Positions 1-10,340 are shown, counted from the first letter of the stretch. The stretch is DNA of 60,527 nt from Saprospiraceae bacterium (GCA_028285545.1 JANQPA010000093.1:1-60527), one strand, 5' to 3'. Made by a program: numbers and translations. Notes: generated from the sequence alone by a model not told the origin.

Positions 1-13
1 TGAAATAAAAGTG

Positions 14-85
14 CAGCCCGTAGGGGAATCGAACCCCTGTTTCCAGGATGAAAACCTGGCGTCCTAACCCCTAGACGAACGGGCC
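14..85 (-). tRNA. tRNA-Glu (anticodon TTC)
   Basis: The reverse strand folds as a full cloverleaf. The acceptor stem is GGCCCGT pairing with ACGGGCT (one G-U), the anticodon arm is CCAGG-TTTTCAT-CCTGG, and the T arm is GGGG-TTCGATT-CCCC type. The anticodon TTC reads GAA/GAG codons. The 3' CCA is not encoded. This is the canonical glutamate tRNA and contrasts with the divergent second tRNA-Glu at 57241. Confidence 0.95.
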
Positions 86-400
86 ATATTTCAATTATTG
101 CTTAGCTATTTTTTATTTGTCAATTGGAATAGATTCGATCAAATTAAAAATAAAAAATGAACCAATAATCAATTAAGAAAGTACTTTTCTTTTAAAGCGT
201 TGCAAATATAGGTCATTATTGGAAAAAGTAAAACCCTTAGCTTAAAAAATTTTCTATAAATCAGGCGAGTGTCATTAAATTCAATTTATTTTGCCCGAAA
301 TAATAAAACTCATTGCTTGCAACAAGATTATAGAATAAATTGTTCCTAAAATAATTATTGTTACTTTTACACTAAGCTTTAAACAAAAAGAATAACACTC
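86..400. other. AT-rich intergenic region upstream of gap
   Basis: About 315 bases lie between the divergent tRNA-Glu and gap. It is AT-rich, with no ORF or strong hairpin, and presumably holds both promoters. I see no clear match to the Bacteroidota promoter consensus that I would trust. Confidence 0.5.
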
Positions 401-1399
401 ATGTCAAAAAAAATTGCAATCAACGGTTTTGGTCGGATCGGGAGGCTTACCTTTCGACAGCTCCTTAAGAAAGAAGGGGTTGAAGTGGTAGCTATTAATG
501 ATTTAACCGACAATGCTACCCTGGCTCACCTTTTGAAGTATGATTCTGCTCAAGGACCTTTTGAAGGTACGGTGGAAAGTACTGACAATAAAATAATAGT
601 TAACGGCAAAGAAATCCATGCTTCTTCAGAAAGGAACCCAGAGGCCCTTCCCTGGAAAGAGTTGGGAGTGGATTTAGTTTTGGAATGTACTGGTATTTTC
701 CGAACTAAGGAAAAAGCAGGCCTGCACATTACTGCTGGAGCAAAAGATGTGCTCATCTCTGCACCTGCCAAAGGCGGTGGTGTACAAACCATCGTACTTG
801 GTGTTAACGAGGATGAATTAGATAGAAGACACAATGTATTTTCAAATGCTTCATGTACTACCAATTGCCTTGCACCTGTGGTAAAATTAATGAATGATCA
901 TTTCGGGATAGTGGTTGGTTCCATGACTACCACTCATGCCTATACTGCGGATCAAAGAATCCAGGATGCACCCCATCGTGATCTTCGCCGTGCCCGTGCA
1001 GCTGCCTTTAATATTGTACCTACCAGTACTGGTGCAGCAATAGCTGTTGGAAAGGTTATTCCTGATCTTGCAGGAAAGTTAGATGCCATTGCTGTCCGTG
1101 TTCCTGTCATTACGGGATCAATGATTGAGTTGAACATATGGTTAGAAAAGGAGGCAACTGCTGAAGGTATTAATGCCATTTTTAAAGCGGAAGCCGAAGG
1201 TCCACTAAAAGGAATACTAGAATATTCAGAAGATCCATTGGTTTCAAGTGATATTGTTCGTAACCCTCATTCAACAATTTTCGATTCCTTGATGACTTCT
1301 GTAAATGGTAAATTGGCGAAAGTAGTCAGTTGGTATGATAATGAAGCAGGATACTCGGCACGATTAGCGGATCTCGCCTATCTAATTTTGGATATATAA
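401..1399 (+). CDS. gap: Glyceraldehyde-3-phosphate dehydrogenase, type I
   Basis: Cytoplasmic glycolytic enzyme that oxidises glyceraldehyde-3-phosphate with NAD+ and phosphate to 1,3-bisphosphoglycerate. The 332 residues match the family length. The N-terminal Rossmann motif is INGFGRIGRL (residues 7-16). The catalytic cysteine is C152 in SNASCTTNC. The C-terminal SWYDNEAGYSARL segment is typical. pgk, the next enzyme of the pathway, follows on the same strand after about 195 bases, so the two are probably expressed together or from neighbouring promoters. Nothing unusual is seen. Confidence 0.97.
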   Translation: MSKKIAINGFGRIGRLTFRQLLKKEGVEVVAINDLTDNATLAHLLKYDSAQGPFEGTVESTDNKIIVNGKEIHASSERNPEALPWKELGVDLVLECTGIFRTKEKAGLHITAGAKDVLISAPAKGGGVQTIVLGVNEDELDRRHNVFSNASCTTNCLAPVVKLMNDHFGIVVGSMTTTHAYTADQRIQDAPHRDLRRARAAAFNIVPTSTGAAIAVGKVIPDLAGKLDAIAVRVPVITGSMIELNIWLEKEATAEGINAIFKAEAEGPLKGILEYSEDPLVSSDIVRNPHSTIFDSLMTSVNGKLAKVVSWYDNEAGYSARLADLAYLILDI

Positions 1400-1594
1400 A
1401 GGATAAGTGAAGAATATCACCCCTTAACCAACTTTAGTCTAGGCATGAAATTACTTCCATGAAATAAAGTAGAAGTAAATTGTTTATTTAAAATAGGCAA
1501 TTTATTTCTACCTATTTCAAATGGAATAATTAGGTAATGATCATTTCAAGTTTTATTTTCGAACCTTCAATTTCACTCCAAAATTATCCATTCA

Positions 1595-2794
1595 ATGAAC
1601 CTAAATTTTAATGGCAAAAAAGTACTTGTCAGAGTCGACTTCAATGTTCCTTTGGACAGTCATTACCAAGTAACGGATGACACCAGAATTCGAGGAGCCT
1701 TGCCTACCATTCAGCATATTTTAGAAAAAGGAGGCTCCTGTATACTAATGTCCCATCTTGGAAGGCCTATGAAAAAAACAAAAGAAGATGGTTCCATAGA
1801 TGTTGAAAAATTTACACTTCGCCATGTGGTTAATCGTTTATCGGAATTATTAGGAATAGATGTACAATTTTGTCCGGAAACTACTGGAGAAAAAGCTCAA
1901 GAAATGGCTCAAAAACTACAGCCAGGAGAAGTTTTAGTTCTTGAAAATACCCGCTTCAATGCAGGAGAGAAAAAGGGAGATGAGGCATTGGCAAAGGCTA
2001 TGGCTAAACTTGGGGATCTCTATGTAAATGATGCTTTTGGTACCGCCCACCGCGCTCATGCCAGTACCACAACTGTAGCACAATATTTTGATGCCTCCTC
2101 TAAAAGTTTTGGTTATTTAATGCAAAAGGAAATTGAAAATGCCAATAAAGTATTAAATCAGCCTGAACGACCTTTAACCGCCATTATTGGAGGAGCAAAG
2201 GTCTCTGATAAGATTCTTTTACTGGAGAAATTAATTGATTTTGTCAATACCATTATTATCGGGGGAGGTATGGCCTATACCTTTATTAAATCTCAGGGAG
2301 GTCAGATCGGCAATTCACTAGTTGAAGATGATCGCCTTGATTTGGCACAGGAACTATTAAAAAAGGCCGAAGCGAAAGGAGTGACTATTTTACTCCCTAC
2401 TGATTCCATCATAGCGGATCAATTCTCAAATGAAGCCTCTTTCAAAAATGAGGATAGTAATTCAATTGAGGAAGGCTGGATGGGATTAGATATTGGAGAA
2501 AAAGCCAGGGCAGATTTTTCTCAGGCTATTCAATCTTCGAAAACCTTGTTATGGAATGGCCCTATGGGCGTTTTTGAAATGGAAAATTTTGCTCAGGGCA
2601 CTAAAACCATTGCAGAAGCTGTAGCTGCAGCTACCTCAGATGGTGCTTTCTCATTAGTAGGAGGCGGAGATTCTGTAGCTGCCGTCAACCAAATGGGTTT
2701 AGCTGAAAAGGTCAGTTATGTATCTACAGGTGGTGGAGCCATGCTTGAATTTCTGGAAGGGAAAGAATTACCAGGAATTGCCGCCATGAAATAA
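1595..2794 (+). CDS. pgk: Phosphoglycerate kinase
   Basis: Transfers the acyl phosphate of 1,3-bisphosphoglycerate to ADP in glycolysis and works in reverse in gluconeogenesis. At 399 residues it is the usual length. Visible motifs are VRVDFNVPLD near the N-terminus, SHLGRP (substrate-binding basic patch), AHASTTTVAQ, GGAKVSDKI, and the nucleotide-binding LVGGGDSVAAV near the C-terminus. It lies downstream of gap on the same strand. The ATG at 1595 gives the standard family N-terminus (NLNFNGKKVLVRVDFN). Confidence 0.97.
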   Translation: MNLNFNGKKVLVRVDFNVPLDSHYQVTDDTRIRGALPTIQHILEKGGSCILMSHLGRPMKKTKEDGSIDVEKFTLRHVVNRLSELLGIDVQFCPETTGEKAQEMAQKLQPGEVLVLENTRFNAGEKKGDEALAKAMAKLGDLYVNDAFGTAHRAHASTTTVAQYFDASSKSFGYLMQKEIENANKVLNQPERPLTAIIGGAKVSDKILLLEKLIDFVNTIIIGGGMAYTFIKSQGGQIGNSLVEDDRLDLAQELLKKAEAKGVTILLPTDSIIADQFSNEASFKNEDSNSIEEGWMGLDIGEKARADFSQAIQSSKTLLWNGPMGVFEMENFAQGTKTIAEAVAAATSDGAFSLVGGGDSVAAVNQMGLAEKVSYVSTGGGAMLEFLEGKELPGIAAMK

Positions 2795-2930
2795 TAATTG
2801 TTTTAGATTTTATCCAATTCACTAGAAACTGCCATTTTAATAAAATCACCCAAAAGGGTGAAAGAGCTTAAAGCAATAGCCTGTACTTTTGAGTTGTAAT
2901 TAAAATTTAATACTCAAAAAATCAAACATC

Positions 2931-3338
2931 ATGAAACTGTTTCTCATTGCTTTAAGCTTTTTTTCTTTCTCTTATACTCCTTCTGAATATCCTATAGAAA
3001 TCGAATCTTCCGAAATGGAGTTGATCTGTGTAGATGTAGTTATCTGCCTTAAGAATGGAGAGTGTTTTATTTTAGAGGTCTGTGCTGAAAGTGAAGACCT
3101 GGAAGACTACTCCAAAAAAGTATACTTAGGGGGAGCCTTGGGTGATGAAAATTCTACCTTAAGAGTGTCTGGCCTTAGTTCTTTTTCTAGCGGAAGCTAT
3201 TTATTAATCAAACCCAATTCAAAGTTAAAACCTGCTAAAGGCAGCCAAACAGCAGGGGTATATCCTTCCAGAAGTGTGATAGCCGGAAAATATAAGGTGC
3301 TTAATGGAAAAACGACTTTAAAATTAGGAAGAAGGTAA
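2931..3338 (+). CDS. Small secreted protein of unknown function
   Basis: A 135-residue protein I do not recognise. It begins with MKLFLIALSFFSFSYTPS, a probable signal peptide, so export is likely. The mature part has four cysteines in the first half (LICVDVVICL, GECFILEVCA), an acidic middle, and a basic C-terminus ending TTLKLGRR. No T9SS sorting tail or transmembrane segment is visible. It stands alone downstream of pgk and is followed at once by a long bidirectional terminator hairpin. Codon use is like its neighbours, so it is probably a real gene. Confidence 0.7.
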   Translation: MKLFLIALSFFSFSYTPSEYPIEIESSEMELICVDVVICLKNGECFILEVCAESEDLEDYSKKVYLGGALGDENSTLRVSGLSSFSSGSYLLIKPNSKLKPAKGSQTAGVYPSRSVIAGKYKVLNGKTTLKLGRR

Positions 3339-3350
3339 ATCATAAGAATT

Positions 3351-3391
3351 TAAACAAAATGCCAGCTGCTTTGCAGCTGGCATTTTGTTTA
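3351..3391. terminator. Bidirectional terminator hairpin
   Basis: Perfect inverted repeat with arms 3351-3369 and 3373-3391, loop TTT and core GCCAGCTGC/GCAGCTGGC. It is flanked by AAACAAAA on one side and TTTTGTTT on the other, so it can terminate on both strands. It separates the convergent genes at 2931 and 3389 and overlaps the stop of the latter. Confidence 0.85.
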
Positions 3392-4396
3392 TTCAAAACC
3401 TTGTACCCCATTTACGGTAGTATATTTAAAACTTAACTTTTGATCAGGTTTGATATACTTAAAAGCAGACTGGCACATCAGAGTTGCTTCATGAAATCCA
3501 CAAAGAATCAGCTTAAGTTTACCAGGATAAGTATTAATATCTCCGATTGCATAAATTCCTTTAACATTAGTGCTATAGTCAAAAGTATCTACTTCTATGG
3601 CATTTTTATCAATATTCAGCCCCCAATCCGCAATAGGGCCTAATTTAGGTGTAAGACCAAAAAGAGGAATGAAGTGATCCGTTGGTTTAATTATTTCACC
3701 CTGTTCTTTTTGTTTGATAATCACATCTGAAAGGTACCCATTTCCACTAAGGCCTACTGCCTGAGCATCTGTGAGCAAGGATATTTTCCCATCATTAGCT
3801 AATTCATAAACCTTTTCCACCGAATCAGGTGCACCTCTAAACTGCTTGCGTCGATGGATAAGCGTAACTTCTTTTGCAACATCGGCAAGAAAGATGGTCC
3901 AATCTAAGGCAGAATCACCTCCACCGGCAACTACTACCCTCTTATTTCTATACATCTCTGGGTCTCGTATGATGTATTCCACTCCATTATCCTCAAAACT
4001 AGCCAGGTTTTCTAGAGGAGGTTTGCGCGGTTCAAAGCATCCTAGTCCTCCTGCAATGGCAATGACCGGAGCATTAATTTCCGTTCCTCTATTGGTGGTC
4101 AGTTTAAATGAATCATCATCCATTCGTTCAATACTTTCAGCTCTTTCGCCCAGGGTAAAACCAGGTTTAAAAGGAGCAATCTGCTCCATTAATCGGTCTA
4201 CAAGCTCACCAGCCAAGATGGATGGATATCCTGGAATATCGTAAATAGGTTTTTTCGGATAGATTTCGGATAGCTGTCCACCTGCCATTGGCAAAGCATC
4301 CACTAAATGGCATCGCAGTTTTAATAATCCTGCCTCAAATACAGTAAATAATCCAACAGGGCCGGCCCCTACAATCAAAATATCGGTTTTTATCAT
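3389..4396 (-). CDS. Ferredoxin--NADP reductase, thioredoxin-reductase-like type
   Basis: FAD/NAD(P)-binding oxidoreductase of the TrxR-like FNR class (YumC-type, 335 residues), expected to move electrons between NADPH and ferredoxin or flavodoxin. The FAD-binding motif is VGAGPVGLF near residue 10. The second dinucleotide-binding motif is VVAGGGDSALDW near residues 155-166, followed by LIHRRKQFRG. The C-terminal FAD-contact segment is YAIGDINTYPGK. The CxxC redox pair of true thioredoxin reductases is missing from the central domain, which favours FNR over TrxR. It is monocistronic, and its 3' end overlaps the terminator shared with the preceding gene. Confidence 0.88.
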   Translation of the reverse strand: MIKTDILIVGAGPVGLFTVFEAGLLKLRCHLVDALPMAGGQLSEIYPKKPIYDIPGYPSILAGELVDRLMEQIAPFKPGFTLGERAESIERMDDDSFKLTTNRGTEINAPVIAIAGGLGCFEPRKPPLENLASFEDNGVEYIIRDPEMYRNKRVVVAGGGDSALDWTIFLADVAKEVTLIHRRKQFRGAPDSVEKVYELANDGKISLLTDAQAVGLSGNGYLSDVIIKQKEQGEIIKPTDHFIPLFGLTPKLGPIADWGLNIDKNAIEVDTFDYSTNVKGIYAIGDINTYPGKLKLILCGFHEATLMCQSAFKYIKPDQKLSFKYTTVNGVQGFE

Positions 4397-4547
4397 TTAT
4401 GTCACCTTTTGTGATTTGCAAAAGTACGCCTAATTATAGAAAAATTAGAATTATTCAAAAATGACAATTATCATCTTCATTCTCCATAGGTACAATTGGG
4501 AATCAGAATTTGTTTTTCCCATTCTTCATGTTTTCTGTAGCAGTATT

Positions 4548-4602
4548 AAAAATAAAGGCTTCTGGCAGAAAATGACTCATCATTTTATACCAGAAGCCTA
4601 CA
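4548..4602 (-). terminator. Terminator of the SprB-like gene
   Basis: Inverted repeat AGGCTTCTGG (4556-4565) / CCAGAAGCCT (4590-4599) with an inner AAATGA/TCATTT stem. On the minus strand it is followed by TTTATTTTTAA. It lies about 55 bases past the stop of the minus-strand SprB-repeat gene. The rest of the 4397-4656 gap holds nothing else I can name. Confidence 0.7.
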
Positions 4603-4656
4603 AAAATTGTATTCAGACAAGGCAATAGATTGGGAGATCTATTCCCTTAAGCATTT

Positions 4657-7600
4657 TTAATATCGAACCAATTTATAACGTTTCACCAAGGTCTTTCCAA
4701 ATTGCACTTTTAGGAAGTAGGTTCCCTTAGGATAATTTTCCATATTCAATTGGATTCCCTGAGTTTCTGGCTCCAGCTCATGGGTTTGAAGCAGGACACC
4801 ATTTATGGTGAATAATTGTACCTCTACCGGATCACCAAGGGTCTCAAATACTTCGATTTTCAAATCATTAATTACTGGATTAGGATAAACCAAAAGTAAT
4901 TTTGAATCCCCATAAACGATGATCTCCTTGATTTCTGATGTAAAGGCCAATTGATCCAGGCTTTGTTCAAAAATCTTAACCCGGTAATAATTTCGACCTC
5001 TTTTCGCCTCTGCATCCATGTACTCATAATGCTTATAATTATTCGCAATTTCCTTAGGATCAGTAACTCTTGCAATGGGCTCAAAGTTAAAGCCATCTGC
5101 AGAGCGTTCCACCTCAAATTCATAATTAGTTCCATCATCAGCCATTGACCATTCGATGCTTACTTCTTTTTCATTTTGAACAGTAAGATCAATTTCTAAA
5201 TTAGAACCACAGAATACAGGGTTATTCAGAACAAATATTTTTATGGATTTGAATACAGGACATCCTCCTGCATTACCATACACTCTTACCTCGAAAGGAC
5301 CAAAATCATTATAAGTAACAATGGCAGTCTTACCGTTAGATGTTTGGGGTGTAGCAGGACCATCAAATTCCCATCTTACTGAACTAGCATTGGTTTCGGC
5401 CTTAAAAGTAATTGCTTTCCCCACACAAATGATCTCAGGTACAACGATATCAATATTATTATTCTCATTGACCTTAATCACCACTGGCTCTGGTTCGAGG
5501 TATAAAACGCAACCTTCCCTACGTACACAACGAGTGAAATAAGTGGTCTCGAAAATTGGTCCCGGATCATAATTCGGGGTATTGGAATTAGGTATGGCTT
5601 CCCAATCCTGCATATTGAATATTGGAGAGATGGTACTCTTCATCCACAAGTATTCAAAATCTCCTTCTCCTCCCGTAGGTGCTTCAATTTCAATTATTGG
5701 ATTAGGATCTTGTCCGGGTCCACATAACATTTGATCATAGCCTATCTTACCGGGATCTGTAACGTTGATACAAATATCATAGAAACCGGCATCTATGGTC
5801 AGATTAACATCCCCGGCATTCACAACATACAATCCAGTCATTAGGGTCTCGGGATCTATATCACTATCCCTGGTATCATCACCTGCATTTGCGGTGGTTA
5901 CCGATAATCCCTCAGGTTGTTCAAAGGTTACCTTATAAATCCCAGGTGGAACTGTAAACAGATACTTTCCATTTTCATCTGTAAACATAGTATCTCGGAA
6001 TAGGTCTGTGCTATCAGATAATTCATCAACTTGTTCAGCAATCACCCGAACGCCACCAATACCCACTTCGGAAGGATCTTGCAAACCATTGCGGTTTTGA
6101 TCTAACCAAACAGTATCTCCGATCATGGCCAAACATTGGTTGTGTATACTTATTTGTTTAACAATCCTGGCTTCACATTCACTGGTATCAAATGGAAGTA
6201 GTTGGGCGATAAATTCATAATCTCCTTCTTCCAAAATTGATGGATCAATTTCTGTTATTTCTTCTCCATTCAAGAAGTATTTTACTTCACCTGGAATGCT
6301 TGGATTACTGGATAATTCCAAAGGATCGGCCAGCACACAAATACTATCACCTGGAATTTCATCCATATTAAGGGTTGGATAGAAACATATGTTGGTAGTA
6401 AAGACGGTATCAATCCCTATATTTCCAGCTGATAATGCCAAATACACTTCTCCATCTACTAATCTGGCATTGAGTTCATAAATACCTGGCTGTACTTCTG
6501 TCAATTCTGTTCCTACTTCAATGGGAATTGGATCGGCAGGCGGTTCCGGGCCATCTGGTTTGTACAAACCTGCCAGGTCTACAACAGTCCAGGTTTCACC
6601 AGGATAACTCATAACGGTAATACGCTCAGAAAACTGTCCGTTTCCATCCTGTGTAGCATTATTAAGACATTCACAGGGGTCCATCCCAACTCCCGGGCGG
6701 CGATAAATACCAGCATCCAGCGTGAAATTAATTTCTCCAGAGGCTAAAGTCACCTGTGGAGTCATTTGCATGGTGGTTAAATCAACATCACTATCCAGTG
6801 AATCATTAACACCCTCATCAATAAATGTATAGTTATAGTTAACGCTGTCAATTTCAAACATTACGGAATAGGTATCTGGAAGTAGATCCAGGAAGCTATA
6901 AAAGCCATCCGCATCGGTAGTATCCCGGGCAATAATAATGTCATCCTTATCTTTGAGTTTAACAGGAATATCCGGAACACCAGGTTCATCGTCATCTTGA
7001 ATACCATTTCGGTTGATATCTTCCCAAACATAATTTCCTAGTCCGCTAAGGATAAGCAGGTTAATCTCACAACTTGTGGTACAACCAGTAGAATCCGTTA
7101 CAGTTACAGAATATCCCCCACCACTCAAACCAGTTGCCTCTTGGGTAGTTTGTCCATTACTCCATAAATAGGTGTAAGGACCTACTCCTCCAACTGGCGT
7201 TACGGATGCACGTCCATCATTTGCTCCTGGTGAGGTTTCGTTTTGTAAAATGGTTATGGTACATTCCAAATCAGGATATTCTTCTACCAAGGATTTAATA
7301 GAAGTAATACATCCATTGGCATCTGTCACAGTTACCGTATATTCACCTGGGGCAAGGTCTCGAATGGTATCTGTTTCTGCTTCATTGCTCCAGGAATAAC
7401 TATAAGGTTCTGTACCTCCAGTGGCTACGACCACTAATTCTCCATTATCCACATCTTCGCAGGCACCTCTTAGATTTACAATGCTGACATTTAAGGTATC
7501 CGGCTCTACTAAGGTTACGCTATCTATTAATTCACAACCATTAGCATCTGTAAGGGTCAGTATGTAAGTACCGGCCTGAAGATCTGATAGCTCGCTGGTA

Positions 7601-10110
7601 TCTGCACCATTGCTCCAGTTAAAAGTAAAAGGTTTAGTACCTCCTACAACAAATGCAGAAATGGTGCCTGTACCATCACCAGTACAATCAAGATCTGTTT
7701 TTTCGAGCGTTAATTCGATGGAATCCGGTTGCTCAATAATAACTTCCATCATGGCCATACAACCTAAGGAATCGGTAACTACTACCTTATAAATACCTGT
7801 TGGAAGACCATCTCTAGTATTCTTACCATCTACCCTGTTGGTATCCGGACTGCCTAACTGATCCTGCCATGTAAATATATGGTATCCGGTTCCACCATTA
7901 GCCATAACAGTTACTGAACCAGTTGAATCTCCAAAGCAATCTATTTCAACGCCATCACTAATCATTAGCTCAAGAGAATCCGGCTGAGTAATGGTAATTG
8001 AATCTATTTCCTCACAGCCTTTGCCATCAGTAAGGGTAACAGTATAAGTACCGGCTGGAAGGCCATCAATCCCGGCTGTTGTTTCGCCTGTATTCCATAA
8101 ATAAGAATAAGGTTCCATCCCATCGCTAGCAGAAGCCATTGCCATTCCAGTAGAATCTCCATAACAATCAATATCGGTTCCGATCAGCACTAGTTTAAGG
8201 CTATCTGCAAGAATAGTGGTGTTCAATACCTTGGTACAGCCTAAGGAGTCTGTAACTGTGACACTATAATCTCCAGGACTTAAACCGCTAACCATAGCTG
8301 TAGTGCTATCATTACTCCACAAGTAAGTATAAGGCTCTATTCCCCCATCAGCCACAACGGAGGCTGAACCATTATCAATATTATCACAAGAAATCATGGT
8401 AGCATCAATCATAGCCAGGAGTTCAGGTGACTCCTCTATTGTCACGCTATCAACGGCAAAACAATCATTGACATCTGTAACGGTTACAATGTAGGTGCCA
8501 GCCGCTAAATTGGAAATGGATTGAGTGGTTTGGCCACTACTCCAGTTGTAATCATAGGGTGCGGTTCCTCCTATTGGTGTGGCCATCGCTTGTCCAGTTT
8601 CTTCGCCAGGGCAAACCAATGGACTAGCCGTAACGTCCACGTCTATGGAAGGAGGAGCTGTGAGCGTAGTCGTTAAAACAATCGAACATTCATTAAGATT
8701 AGTTATGGTAACGGTATACTCACCTGATCCCAGGTTGTTAATTTTGGCAGTCGTTTCTCCATTACTCCAGTCATAAGTAACGGTTGTGGTATCAGGATCC
8801 AAGAGTACTTCGATCATTCCATCAGATCCGCCACAAACAGTAATTTCGGTAACGTCTAATTCTGCCTCAAAGGCAGCAGCTGAATCCACCTCCACGGCGG
8901 CTTCCTTAGAACAACCCAATGCATCGGTCACCGTCACCGAGTAAATACCAGGGGCCACTCCATTAACAATTGCCGAAACAGCTCCATTACTCCACAAATA
9001 CGAGTAAGGTTCTGCTCCTGATAATCCCTGGACCATTAATACTCCATTATTTTCATCAGGGCAAGTTTCGTCTATTGCCTTGGCTATAATTTTTAAGGTA
9101 GAAAGAGGAAAGAGTTCTACTTCTTTTACGCCTTTACAACCATTTGCATCTGTAACGGTAACGGAATAAACCCCAGCTCCCAGACCATCAATTAGAGCAG
9201 TGTTTGCTCCAGTATTCCATTGATAAGTGTAGGGGGCTGTTCCGCCAGAGGCGCTTGCTTCAATTGAACCATTTTCGTCGCCTTCACATATGGGATCTTC
9301 AACTTCAAGATCTATTTTTATTTCAGGTTTATCTTTGACAATGGCAGTGGCCGTGGCAGTACATCCCGCATTATCTGTTGCTGTTACAGAATATTCACCT
9401 GGAGGTAGATTAGAAATAATAGGACCTGTTGCACCATTACTCCATTTAAAGGTAATGGGCCCCTCTCCGTTTTTAACCGTCACTTTTAATTCACCATCAT
9501 CCTCACCTGGGCAGCTTACCATATCCATATCCACCCAAATATCTAGACCACTAAGCTCCACAACTGCACATTCAATTCGTCTACATCCATTCGCATCCAC
9601 AATGGTGACGCAATATTTTCCATCTTCATTTATCTTAATGGAATCTGCTGTACTGCCATTTTCCCATTTATAAGTATAGGGAGGCCAACCACCTTTCACT
9701 ACTACTTTTACATAAGTTGGATAGGAACAACCACTGAAAATGAAGGTACCTTTAATTTGAGGTGGTTGTACGACTTCGACAGAAGCTGATTTCGAATTTT
9801 GATTGGCATCTTTAACAGTAACAGAATAGGTGCCGGCCCGGACTCCACCGATAGTTTGGGTAGTTTGTCCTGTACTCCAAAGAAATGTATAAGGAGCAGT
9901 TCCGCCGCTAATATTGGCAGTAATGAAACCATCAGAGCCCAGCCAACAGGTGGGTTCTGTAACTCCAAAGGAAATGGAGAATTGAGCAGAAAGTAAACCG
10001 GGGCTAGCTCCTAGAATAATTAGGAAAGCTAGTCGCTTCAGGACGGTTTCTATTTTTGACCCTTTGAAAAATAATCCAGCAGGGTGACAACCATCTACAA
10101 TTGTTTTCAT
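4657..10110 (-). CDS. Giant SprB-repeat surface protein with T9SS sorting tail
   Basis: An 1817-residue secreted protein. After a long n-region the hydrophobic stretch LAFLIILGASPGLLSAQ reads as a signal peptide. Residues of about 47 to 1020 contain roughly 13 SprB-type repeats of about 75 residues, each with GG-x-x-PYxYxWSNG and ending G-x-Y-x-VTVTDxxGC. Two SdrD/B-like calcium-binding-type modules follow, GNYVWEDINRNGIQDDDEPG near 1027 and GDTVWLDQNRNGLQDPSEVG near 1332, then an Ig-like region. The C-terminal 80 residues (LLLVYPNPVINDLKIEV and GTYFLKVQFG) are a type A T9SS sorting domain. SprB-family proteins are cell-surface adhesins used in gliding or attachment; that role here is inferred. 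Its leader is complementary to an upstream element (see findings). Confidence 0.9.
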   Translation of the reverse strand: MKTIVDGCHPAGLFFKGSKIETVLKRLAFLIILGASPGLLSAQFSISFGVTEPTCWLGSDGFITANISGGTAPYTFLWSTGQTTQTIGGVRAGTYSVTVKDANQNSKSASVEVVQPPQIKGTFIFSGCSYPTYVKVVVKGGWPPYTYKWENGSTADSIKINEDGKYCVTIVDANGCRRIECAVVELSGLDIWVDMDMVSCPGEDDGELKVTVKNGEGPITFKWSNGATGPIISNLPPGEYSVTATDNAGCTATATAIVKDKPEIKIDLEVEDPICEGDENGSIEASASGGTAPYTYQWNTGANTALIDGLGAGVYSVTVTDANGCKGVKEVELFPLSTLKIIAKAIDETCPDENNGVLMVQGLSGAEPYSYLWSNGAVSAIVNGVAPGIYSVTVTDALGCSKEAAVEVDSAAAFEAELDVTEITVCGGSDGMIEVLLDPDTTTVTYDWSNGETTAKINNLGSGEYTVTITNLNECSIVLTTTLTAPPSIDVDVTASPLVCPGEETGQAMATPIGGTAPYDYNWSSGQTTQSISNLAAGTYIVTVTDVNDCFAVDSVTIEESPELLAMIDATMISCDNIDNGSASVVADGGIEPYTYLWSNDSTTAMVSGLSPGDYSVTVTDSLGCTKVLNTTILADSLKLVLIGTDIDCYGDSTGMAMASASDGMEPYSYLWNTGETTAGIDGLPAGTYTVTLTDGKGCEEIDSITITQPDSLELMISDGVEIDCFGDSTGSVTVMANGGTGYHIFTWQDQLGSPDTNRVDGKNTRDGLPTGIYKVVVTDSLGCMAMMEVIIEQPDSIELTLEKTDLDCTGDGTGTISAFVVGGTKPFTFNWSNGADTSELSDLQAGTYILTLTDANGCELIDSVTLVEPDTLNVSIVNLRGACEDVDNGELVVVATGGTEPYSYSWSNEAETDTIRDLAPGEYTVTVTDANGCITSIKSLVEEYPDLECTITILQNETSPGANDGRASVTPVGGVGPYTYLWSNGQTTQEATGLSGGGYSVTVTDSTGCTTSCEINLLILSGLGNYVWEDINRNGIQDDDEPGVPDIPVKLKDKDDIIIARDTTDADGFYSFLDLLPDTYSVMFEIDSVNYNYTFIDEGVNDSLDSDVDLTTMQMTPQVTLASGEINFTLDAGIYRRPGVGMDPCECLNNATQDGNGQFSERITVMSYPGETWTVVDLAGLYKPDGPEPPADPIPIEVGTELTEVQPGIYELNARLVDGEVYLALSAGNIGIDTVFTTNICFYPTLNMDEIPGDSICVLADPLELSSNPSIPGEVKYFLNGEEITEIDPSILEEGDYEFIAQLLPFDTSECEARIVKQISIHNQCLAMIGDTVWLDQNRNGLQDPSEVGIGGVRVIAEQVDELSDSTDLFRDTMFTDENGKYLFTVPPGIYKVTFEQPEGLSVTTANAGDDTRDSDIDPETLMTGLYVVNAGDVNLTIDAGFYDICINVTDPGKIGYDQMLCGPGQDPNPIIEIEAPTGGEGDFEYLWMKSTISPIFNMQDWEAIPNSNTPNYDPGPIFETTYFTRCVRREGCVLYLEPEPVVIKVNENNNIDIVVPEIICVGKAITFKAETNASSVRWEFDGPATPQTSNGKTAIVTYNDFGPFEVRVYGNAGGCPVFKSIKIFVLNNPVFCGSNLEIDLTVQNEKEVSIEWSMADDGTNYEFEVERSADGFNFEPIARVTDPKEIANNYKHYEYMDAEAKRGRNYYRVKIFEQSLDQLAFTSEIKEIIVYGDSKLLLVYPNPVINDLKIEVFETLGDPVEVQLFTINGVLLQTHELEPETQGIQLNMENYPKGTYFLKVQFGKTLVKRYKLVRY

Positions 10111-10309
10111 GGAACAATAATTTGTTAGTATTTTAATCTTGTGACCTTAAAAATTCAAATATGGGAAAAGGGTAGCAATAATAGTTCACGCATTATCGCC
10201 GAACTACCATAGAAGGGGTAGAATAACCATTAAAATATCGGTGGGTAAAAAATTCCTTTGTAAGCTGCAAAAAACTGTTGCCAATATAACAAAAAATTTA
10301 TTATTCGAC

Positions 10310-10340
10310 AAAAAAAAGTCGCATCACAAGGTGATACGAC
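10310..10340 (-). terminator. Repeat unit 1: hairpin plus U-tract on minus strand
   Basis: Arms 10318-10327 and 10331-10340 with loop 10328-10330. The only non-Watson-Crick pair is C-A on the plus strand but a U-G wobble on the minus strand. On the minus strand the hairpin is followed by eight T (10310-10317). Minus-strand transcription is therefore favoured. It ends a unit whose 5' part reads CATGGGATTATAA. Confidence 0.75.
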
